Below are positions 53,828 to 61,400 of a stretch of DNA of 64,000 bases, one piece after another; position 1 is the first letter of the stretch; each line of letters opens with the position of its first letter. Both the position numbers and the translations under genes were made by a program. The notes beneath the pieces were generated by a model. That model made no database searches. It had not been told where the DNA came from and saw only the letters and a program-made list of their open reading frames with translations. The stretch covers positions 1 to 64,000 of the forward strand of contig CANGIY010000006.1 of assembly GCA_947454235.1 (NCBI GenBank), in the 5' to 3' direction. This DNA is from Chitinophagaceae bacterium (GTDB lineage: Bacteria; Bacteroidota; Bacteroidia; Chitinophagales; Chitinophagaceae).

Positions 53828-54475
53828 CTACCAGCGACCAATAACGGTTACGCCACCTTTAACAACATCACCAATTTTTACATCGATTTTAGTACCAATT
53901 GGTAAGTAAAGGTCAACCCTTGAACCAAAACGGATGAAACCGAATTCGTCATTTTGTTTTACAGGTTGTTGTTCTTTTACGTAATAACAAATTCTACGAG
54001 CGAGTGCTCCTGCAATCTGGCGCATCAAAATTTCATTTTTCTGTCCTTTGATTACAATTGTTGTACGCTCATTTTCGGTAGACGATTTAGGGTGCCATGC
54101 CACCAAGTATTTACCGGGGTGGTAACGGAGATATTGAATCACACCGCTGATTGGGTTTCTGTTAATGTGCACATTGATTGGTGACATAAACACTGAAACC
54201 TGCAATCTTTTGTCTTTAAAATACTCTGTTTCAACTGCTTCTTCAATTACAACCACTTTACCATCAGCAGGGCAAATAATTTTATCGTCACCGAAAGTCA
54301 TAGTGCGTGAAGGCAACCTGAAGAAGGCAACCACCCAAAACCAAAGTGCAAAGCAAATAAAAGATACAGCCCCTGTGAGCCATGTAATATGGAGCAAATT
54401 GATACCAAAACTAATGGCAGCCCACAAAATTGTAGCTATAATAATGTACTTATAGCCTTCGCGATGTAATGTCAT
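53828..54475 (-). CDS. psd: Phosphatidylserine decarboxylase (short form)
   Basis: The ATG at 54475 (MTLHREGYKYIIIATILW) is preferred; the longer frame from 54565 runs into the neighbouring methyltransferase gene. The 215-residue proenzyme has two N-terminal membrane helices (about 8-55) and the self-cleavage site Gly-Ser in FIRFGSRVDLYLP, which creates the pyruvoyl group. The length fits the short Psd type (PssD/Psd-II). It makes phosphatidylethanolamine from phosphatidylserine. pss is not in the window. Confidence 0.94.
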   Translation of the reverse strand: MTLHREGYKYIIIATILWAAISFGINLLHITWLTGAVSFICFALWFWVVAFFRLPSRTMTFGDDKIICPADGKVVVIEEAVETEYFKDKRLQVSVFMSPINVHINRNPISGVIQYLRYHPGKYLVAWHPKSSTENERTTIVIKGQKNEILMRQIAGALARRICYYVKEQQPVKQNDEFGFIRFGSRVDLYLPIGTKIDVKIGDVVKGGVTVIGRW

Positions 54476-54493
54476 ACGATTTAAAAAAGTGGG

Positions 54494-54501
54494 CAAAAAT
54501 A
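54494..54501 (-). promoter_or_regulatory. Candidate -7 element for psd
   Basis: The minus strand reads TATTTTTG, a TAnnTTTG match, 18 bases before the psd ATG at 54475. It supports the shorter psd start. No -33 was recognised. Confidence 0.35.
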
Positions 54502-54522
54502 ATTTTAAACACCGAAACTGAA

Positions 54523-55278
54523 CTATCTTTTTTTCGCCTCGGCCGCACCTACCAAAGTAGCGCATATAATTCCCGCTGAAACTGCTGCATTCAACGACTC
54601 AGCACCGCCAATACGCGGAATGGTTATTTTATGTGTGGCAAATAGTTGCACTGCCTGCGAAATTCCTTGAGACTCATTGCCTATTACTATAATGCCGGGA
54701 CTTTGAAAATCGCCCGTAAACAAATTATCGCCTTCTAAAACAGCAGCATAAACGGGTTGCGTGTTGTGTTCTAAAAACTGAATAATGTCGCATTCAGTCA
54801 GGTTCACCCTCAGGTGCCCGCCCATTGCGGCCTGAACTACTTTTGGTTGAAAATAATCAGCACTGTTGGTCGAGCAAATCACATCGGTAATTCCAAACCA
54901 ATCTGCGATTCTGATGATAGAGCCCATATTGCCGGGGTCTTTCACTTCGTCGAGCAACAGTTTCCAGCCTGTTGGAGGTATTGGAGCACTCGCTGGCTTT
55001 TCAACCACCACTAGCACCTGGTTAGGCGCAGTAAGTGTTGAAAGTTGTTCCAGTTCCGATTCCTTTACAACGTGTACTTCTGCCTTTCCGTGTTTTGTAA
55101 AAAGGTGCTTGTTGTTTGCGATATAATCTTCGGTACCTACTATGTACCTGATTCTGTTTTTGCTATTCAGCCACTCACCAGCCACTTTCACGCCCTCAGC
55201 CACAAACAGTCCTTCGGCTTTACGCACTTTTGTCTGTGCGAGCGATTTGATGAATTTAAACTGCGCTTTAGTGAGCAT
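54523..55278 (-). CDS. TrmH/SpoU-family RNA 2'-O-ribose methyltransferase
   Basis: The 251-residue SPOUT enzyme has an N-terminal substrate-binding region (residues 1-90) and a knotted SAM domain with LLDEVKDPGNMGSIIRIADWFG, VIGNESQGIS and IPRIGGAESLNAAVSAGI, the three SpoU motifs. It methylates rRNA or tRNA ribose; the exact target is not readable. It is divergent from tamL, a common neighbour in Bacteroidota, and 47 bases upstream of psd on the same strand. Confidence 0.94.
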   Translation of the reverse strand: MLTKAQFKFIKSLAQTKVRKAEGLFVAEGVKVAGEWLNSKNRIRYIVGTEDYIANNKHLFTKHGKAEVHVVKESELEQLSTLTAPNQVLVVVEKPASAPIPPTGWKLLLDEVKDPGNMGSIIRIADWFGITDVICSTNSADYFQPKVVQAAMGGHLRVNLTECDIIQFLEHNTQPVYAAVLEGDNLFTGDFQSPGIIVIGNESQGISQAVQLFATHKITIPRIGGAESLNAAVSAGIICATLVGAAEAKKR

Positions 55279-55283
55279 AGTCG

Positions 55284-55291
55284 CAAATCTA
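55284..55291 (-). promoter_or_regulatory. Candidate -7 element for the TrmH-family gene
   Basis: The minus strand reads TAGATTTG, an exact TAnnTTTG match, five bases before the ATG at 55278. The transcript would be nearly leaderless. No -33 was recognised. Confidence 0.35.
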
Positions 55292-55355
55292 CTCTTATAA
55301 CTGCTTAAATTATCTTAAATAAGGGTGTATTTTCTATTACTTTCGTGCGCGGCAT

Positions 55356-55363
55356 TAATTTTG
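55356..55363 (+). promoter_or_regulatory. Candidate -7 element for tamL
   Basis: TAATTTTG matches TAnnTTTG and lies 13 bases before the tamL ATG at 55377, in the 98-base divergent gap shared with the methyltransferase gene. Confidence 0.35.
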
Positions 55364-55376
55364 CTTTTTTCGTTCT

Positions 55377-57776
55377 ATGCGTTTTACCCCTTCGTTCATC
55401 AAAACAATCCTGCTTGCAGTGTGCTTCGCTACTGTTTTGGCGGGTTGCTCCATGACGAAGCACATTGAAGACGGTAGTTATCTTTTACAGAAAAATAATG
55501 TGGTACTCAAAACCAAGGGTAATTTGAATTCCCGTGGTGAGGTGCGTGATAACTTATTCAGGCTCATTCAGCAAAAGAAGAATAACAGGGTTTTCTGGAT
55601 GCCGCTGGGGTTGTGGTTTTACAATGCCCGTTACAATAAGCTGCACGAACTACCCGATAGTTCATTGAGTAAATTGATTGAGCGGCCTGTTATTTTCGAT
55701 AGTGCATCTATACCCCGAAATATATTACTGATGCGTAGCTACATGTTTAATTTGGGTTATTTCTATGCACAAGTGTACGATTCGGTAAAGTATAAGCACA
55801 AAAAAGCCTCGGTTACATACTACGTTAATACAGGGCAAAACTATTTAGTCAATAACCTGCGTTTTGATGTGGATGATTCAGCCATTGCCCGTTTGATTCA
55901 CGATAATTTGCCGGTCACTGCGTTGAAGAGAAACAAGCCATTCACGTTTGGTATGGTCGATGAAGAGCGCAGCAGAATGTCGGCATTTATTCGCAATAGT
56001 GGATATTACAAGTTTTCACAAGATAACATCAGGTTTGTACTGGACACGATGGACAAAGGCTTCCTGAAAGACGTAGAGAATCCGCTTGACAATGCCATCA
56101 ACTACATCACTTCTTTTAAAAGCAGCAAGAAGCCAACAACTGATGTTGAGATTTATGTAAAAACCAAGGACGACAGTTCTAATATCCCTTACAAAATACG
56201 CGAGGTGAACGTTTACCCCGACTATTCAGGAGCAATGGGCGAACGCAATATTGTTTTAATGGACGTAGAACAGGATGGAATTTTGTTGCACTATCACGAT
56301 TATTTCGTGCACCCTAAAGTAATAGCCGACAGGGTGTTCATGAAGCCGGGCAACCTTTTCGTGCAGGACGACTACGACAAAACCATTGTGCAAATCAATA
56401 ACCTTGGGCTATTTAAGTACGTTCGTATTCAGCCGGTTGAGAATAAGAATGACAGCACAATTGTGGTGAATATTTACCTCAACAAAAACAAAAAGTACGA
56501 CCTCAATCCGAATTTTGAGATTTCGTCAGGTACTACTTACCAACTTGGGTCGAGTGCGGCATTGAGCTATTCTGATAAGAACTTTATGAAGGGTGCGAAC
56601 CTGCTTACCCTTAAAATGAATGGTAGCATCGAATTAGGCTATTCTGACAAATTGGGCAATTCCCTGTTCGAGCACTTTTCGTTGATAACCCGATATTATG
56701 GCGTCAATGCGAGCATTGATTTGCCTAAGTTTCTAGCACCGCTTCAAAAAAGCTACTTCGATAATTCATCGTTGCCCCACACCATTTTCAATATTGGTTC
56801 AAACCTCATTGACAGGGTGGCATATTTTACACTCATTAATAACAGTGCATCTTTCAAGTACAACTGGCGCAAGTCGAAGACGATTACTTGGGAACTTTCT
56901 CCCGCATTCATGAACCTGATTCAAGTACCTAAGACTACGGCAGCGTTTCAGAAGGAACTTGATTCTAACGCATACTTGAGAAATACCTATAAGCCAATAT
57001 TCTTCGAGGGCGAAAACCTAACTTTTGTTTACTCTAACGTAGATAAAAAACAAGGTAAGAACTTCTTCAGGCTCAAGGCGAGTATTGAAGAGGCAGGCGG
57101 ACTTTTGGGTGGTATTAATTCATTGGGTTATGCTTTAAACGACCTATTCAAAATCAAGTATGCGCAATACACCAAGGTAGATGTTGATGCACAGCGCTAC
57201 TTTAATTTTCCGCACTCATTAATAGCTGTGCGCATGTTTGCCGGTGTTGGTTTACCGTATGGTCAGTCTACTTCCTTGCCATACATCAAGCAGTACTATG
57301 TGGGTGGGCCATATAGTTTACGTGGCTGGCCAATCAGGAGCCTAGGGCCTGGTCGTTTCAACGATGCTTCGGGTAATATTTACAATCAGGCTCTTGACCG
57401 CACAGGTGATATTAAACTGGAAGCCAATGCAGAATACCGTTTTCCGATAACGCCGCTTTTTGCAGGTGCTGTTAAATTCAATGGTGCATTTTTTGCCGAT
57501 GCGGGCAATATTTGGTTGGCAAAAACAGACTCTACAACAAGTGGTGGTGAGTTTGCACTTAACAAACTGGGGCAGGATATTGCTATGGATGTAGGTGCAG
57601 GAGCCCGTTTTGAGATAGCTTCGTTCCTTAACTTGAGGTGCGATGTAGCTATGCCCGTAAAAAAACCTTACAACCTTAAAAACAACGGTTGGGTGTGGGA
57701 TCAGATCGATTTTAGCAATAGTAGCTGGCGCGCCAATAATATTGTCATTAACTTTTCAATCGGTTATCCCTTCTAG
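55377..57776 (+). CDS. tamL: TamL-type outer-membrane assembly lipoprotein (Omp85/BamA-TamA family)
   Basis: The 799-residue precursor has a lipoprotein signal peptide ending in LAGC (Cys24), POTRA-like domains (residues about 30-360) and a 16-strand Omp85 barrel (about 380-799) with the conserved QYYVGGPYSLRGWP loop-6 RGW motif and a terminal Phe. Lipidation of a TamA-like protein is the feature of Bacteroidota TamL, which helps insert outer-membrane proteins. A tamB-like partner is not in the window. Its TAG stop shares the CTAG with the stop of the convergent marR gene. Confidence 0.9.
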   Translation: MRFTPSFIKTILLAVCFATVLAGCSMTKHIEDGSYLLQKNNVVLKTKGNLNSRGEVRDNLFRLIQQKKNNRVFWMPLGLWFYNARYNKLHELPDSSLSKLIERPVIFDSASIPRNILLMRSYMFNLGYFYAQVYDSVKYKHKKASVTYYVNTGQNYLVNNLRFDVDDSAIARLIHDNLPVTALKRNKPFTFGMVDEERSRMSAFIRNSGYYKFSQDNIRFVLDTMDKGFLKDVENPLDNAINYITSFKSSKKPTTDVEIYVKTKDDSSNIPYKIREVNVYPDYSGAMGERNIVLMDVEQDGILLHYHDYFVHPKVIADRVFMKPGNLFVQDDYDKTIVQINNLGLFKYVRIQPVENKNDSTIVVNIYLNKNKKYDLNPNFEISSGTTYQLGSSAALSYSDKNFMKGANLLTLKMNGSIELGYSDKLGNSLFEHFSLITRYYGVNASIDLPKFLAPLQKSYFDNSSLPHTIFNIGSNLIDRVAYFTLINNSASFKYNWRKSKTITWELSPAFMNLIQVPKTTAAFQKELDSNAYLRNTYKPIFFEGENLTFVYSNVDKKQGKNFFRLKASIEEAGGLLGGINSLGYALNDLFKIKYAQYTKVDVDAQRYFNFPHSLIAVRMFAGVGLPYGQSTSLPYIKQYYVGGPYSLRGWPIRSLGPGRFNDASGNIYNQALDRTGDIKLEANAEYRFPITPLFAGAVKFNGAFFADAGNIWLAKTDSTTSGGEFALNKLGQDIAMDVGAGARFEIASFLNLRCDVAMPVKKPYNLKNNGWVWDQIDFSNSSWRANNIVINFSIGYPF

Positions 57777-58222
57777 TGCCTTAATTTTTCTAAAAGCAGG
57801 TTCAATTGCAGTGCCTCTTCTTCTGTAATATTTAATCGACTTGCAGTAGTTGTATTAACTGACAGTGTCGCTTTCTCTAATAATTCAATGCCTTTATCGG
57901 TGAGTGATACTAGAGTTTCACGTTTGTCTTCGCCTGATGTTTTCTTCACCACAAGTTTCTTCACCAACATGCGCTGAATGATACGTGGCACATTGCTCGC
58001 CTGTTCAATCATGCGTTCAGCAATATCCTTTACGCACAAAGCATTTGGGTGTGAGCCCTTGAGTATGCGCATTACATTGTATTGTTCCGGAGTGATGCCG
58101 TGCTCTTTGATAGAGCCATTTAAGTTTGATTTCAACCAATAGGAAGTGTACAGCAAGTTGATTGATGCTTTGTGTACTTCATTGGTAAACTTATTTGTTT
58201 TCAGCGCTTCCTCTAGTTTCAT
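57773..58222 (-). CDS. MarR-family transcriptional regulator
   Basis: The ATG at 58222 (MKLEEALKTNKF) gives 149 residues; the frame continues upstream but over the promoter. The winged helix-turn-helix is clear: TPEQYNVMRILKGSHPNALCVKDIAERMIEQASNVPRIIQRMLVKKLVVKKTS, then the wing GEDKRETLVSLTDKG. MarR dimers usually repress their own or neighbouring genes and release DNA on binding small phenolic or oxidative signals. Two direct repeats upstream of its start are candidate operator sites. It is divergent from the Ig-repeat protein gene. Confidence 0.92.
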   Translation of the reverse strand: MKLEEALKTNKFTNEVHKASINLLYTSYWLKSNLNGSIKEHGITPEQYNVMRILKGSHPNALCVKDIAERMIEQASNVPRIIQRMLVKKLVVKKTSGEDKRETLVSLTDKGIELLEKATLSVNTTTASRLNITEEEALQLNLLLEKLRH

Positions 58223-58226
58223 GTTG

Positions 58227-58234
58227 CAAATATA
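58227..58234 (-). promoter_or_regulatory. Candidate -7 element for marR
   Basis: The minus strand reads TATATTTG, an exact TAnnTTTG match, ending four bases before the ATG at 58222, which predicts a leaderless transcript. No -33 was recognised. Confidence 0.4.
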
Positions 58235-58241
58235 GAGGAGT

Positions 58242-58283
58242 ACATGAAATTTAAAAGAATATAAAAAATTCACATGAAAATTT
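58242..58283. repeat. Two direct repeats 30 bp apart upstream of marR
   Basis: ACATGAAATTT (58242-58252) and ACATGAAAATTT (58272-58283) start exactly 30 bp apart, about three helical turns, in the divergent gap between marR and the Ig-repeat protein gene. They are candidate regulator-binding sites. Confidence 0.4.
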
Positions 58284-58346
58284 GACGCATAGCGTTCCCT
58301 TTATTCGAGCCAAATCAGGTAAACATTCTTAGAGACTCTATAAATA

Positions 58347-58379
58347 TTGCACAAATTATTTTACATTTGGCTTGCCAAA
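58347..58379 (+). promoter_or_regulatory. Promoter of the Ig-repeat surface protein gene
   Basis: TTG at 58347-58349 and TACATTTG at 58372-58379 with 22 bases between them form a -33/-7 pair. Transcription would start near 58386 and rules out the longer frame that begins at 58347; the ATG at 58434 is used. Confidence 0.5.
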
Positions 58380-58433
58380 AACCGCTTTGCGGAAGGCATA
58401 TCTTTTTGTATAATATTTTTCAATCATACGATT

Positions 58434-61400
58434 ATGAGTAAATGTAAAATTTACGCAACAAAAACCCTACTCGCTTTATTCTTTGGCTTCATGCTTCCTG
58501 CTATTGCACTGGGGCAACCGTGTACCGGTTCACCGGCACCGGGAACCATTAATGCTACTCCGGCATCTGATTGTTCACTTCCATTTCCTTCAACTCTTAT
58601 TGGTACAGGTCTAAGCACTGGGGTTGGAATAGGCTATCAGTGGCAGTCTTCGTCAGATAGTAGTGTATGGTCTGATGTATTAGGAGCAACAGATGCAAAC
58701 TATGATGCTACTGTTGTATCGACTGTTATTTATTACAGATTAAATACTACCTGCGCATTAAGTTCTACGGCTGTGAGCTCGGCAGGGGTTCGTTTGTTTC
58801 AAATACCGGCAACTTCAGCAGGTACAATAGGCGGTATCACTGCTTTTTGTCAAGGCACTTCATCAACACTCACTGAAACAGTTTCAGGTGGCACATGGAG
58901 CAGTTCTGACCCTTCTGTAGCAACAATCGATGCTGCAACAGGTGTATGTAACGGTCTTGCTGGCGGTACAACAGTCATCAGCTACACCGTAACAGGAGCT
59001 TGCGGCGATGCTGTTGCAACACAATTAGTGCGCATCACAGGTTATCCGGCACTTAGCCCTATAGCTGGAACAACAAGGTTGTGTACAGGTACATCAACAA
59101 CGATGAGCGATACCGCAACAGCAGGTACATGGTCATCATCAAATACTTCAGTTGCAACTATTTCTTCGTCAGGTGTTGTAACTGCGGTTGGCGTTGGTAA
59201 TGCAACTATTTCTTATACAAAAACCAATGTGTGCGGTACTACAACCGTAACTGTGATTGATACAGTTGAAAGTCCGCTTACGTCAGGTTCTATTTCAGGT
59301 TCAACGCCTATTTGCGTAGGTACTTCAGCTATTTATTTTGAAACAGTTTCCGGTGGTACTTGGTCTAGCACCAACCCGTCAGTTGCTACTATCAATCCAT
59401 CAACTGCAATTTTAACTGCATTAACTGGCGGTTCTACCACACTTTCTTATACTCAAAGTAATAGCTGCGGTACTATCGCTGATACTCGTACAATCACTGT
59501 TGATACCAATGCATTTGCTGGCGTTCTTTCTGGTGGTAGTGTAGTTTGTCCGGGTGTTTCTTTCCCTGTTTCTTCAACTGTTGGTGGCGGTACATGGTCG
59601 TCATCAGCTACTGCGGTTGCAACAGTTGATGCAACTGGAAACGTTTTTGGCGTTACTGCGGGAACAGCGGTAATCAGTTATTCTTTCACCAACTCATGCG
59701 GTACTGCGTATTCAATGGATACGGTGACAGTTAACCCATCCCCATCGGCTGGTACTTTGAGTGGTACAACTACACTTTGTACAGGCACTACAACTACGCT
59801 TACTTCAACAGTTACCGGTGGTTCTTGGACTACAGGTACTACTGCTATTGCGACTGTTTCATCGACAGGTGTAGTGGGCGGTGTTACTGCCGGTTCTACA
59901 AACATTTCATACTCTGTAACCAACAGTTGCGGTACAGCTACAACTTCTATTCCGGTTACTGTTAATACAACTCCATCTGCCGGCTCTATCAGCGGACTTA
60001 CTGCAATTTGCGTTGGTACAACAACAACAATGGTTGACGGTGTGAGCGGCGGTACATGGAGAAGCAGCAATACTACAGTTGCTACGATCAGTTCAACAGG
60101 TTCTGTTCGTGCTTTGGCAGTTGGTACTACTACTATTTCTTACCTTGTTACTACTGCTTGCGGCATTGGTGTTGCAGTACTTAATGTAACAGTAACTCCA
60201 ACAACACCTGCAGGTACTATTTCAGGCACTACTTCATTGTGCGTTGGTTCAACATCTACACTTACATCAACAGTAACAGGTGGTACTTGGATCAGTAGCG
60301 CACCATCAGTTGCTACTATCAATTCTTCTACAGGTATGGTAAGAGGTGCTAGTGCAGGTACTGCGACTATCAGCTACCTTGTATCTGGTACATGCGGAAC
60401 AGGTTATGCTTTCGCAACAGTTAACGTAGCATCGTCACCAACATCTGGTACAATTTCAGGTACTTCTACGGTTTGCGCTTCAGTACTCGATACACTTACT
60501 TCTACTGTAGCAGGTGGTACATGGAGCAGCAGTGCAACTTCAGTTGCTACAGTTTCAAGCACCGGTGTTGTTACAGCGGTGAGCGGAGGAACAGCAACTA
60601 TAACATATTCAGTAGCTTATAGCTGCGGTACAGCTACTTCTACTTTTGGCATCACAGTTAACCCGGCACCAGATGCTGGTACAATCAGCGGTTTGAGTGC
60701 GGTATGTGTGATGTCTACAACTTCATTGGTTGAAACTTCTACAACAGGTACATGGAGCAGCAGCGACCCTACGAAAGCAACGGTTTCTTCAACTGGTGTT
60801 GTTTCGGGTGTTGCAACAGGCAGCGTTACTATCTCTTACACTGCAACCAACAGTTGCGGAACAGCGGTTACTACACACGCAATGACAGTAAATGCAGGTT
60901 CAGGAGTGAGTGCTCTTACAGGTGGTGCATCTGCGATTTGCGCAGGATCAACTACCGCTTTCGCTACGACAACTACTGGTGGTGCATGGAGCAGCTCTAA
61001 TACTTCAGTTGCTACAGTCGATGCTTCAGGTAGTGTTTATGCAGTAGCAGCGGGTACAACAAATATCGCATACACAGTTTCAAGTTCTTGCGGTTCAGCA
61101 TCAGCTTCTGCTGCGCTTACGGTTAATCCACTTCCTTCAGTAGGCACTATCACCGGTCCTTCAGTTGTTTGTATCAGTTCGGGTGCAACAGCGCTTACTG
61201 ACACTGCCGCAAGAGGTGGTAGCTGGACATCTAGCAATAACACTCTTGCAACTGTTTCTTCTACAGGCGTTGTAACTCCTATAAACGTAGGTAACGTTAT
61301 TATCTCTTATTCTGCAACCAATAGTTGTGGAACATTGGTTGCGACACATGCAATCACTATCGCAACATCACCAACAGCAGGTACAATTAGTGGACTTTCT

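Noticed and set aside
58347-58433. Longer start for the Ig-repeat protein
   Set aside because: The region contains a -33/-7 promoter pair, and the signal peptide begins at the ATG at 58434.
59678-60322. Long open frames on the minus strand within the Ig-repeat gene, rich in Val, Pro and Thr
   Set aside because: They are antisense shadows of the Thr/Ser/Gly/Val-rich repeats with no start signals and no family resemblance.
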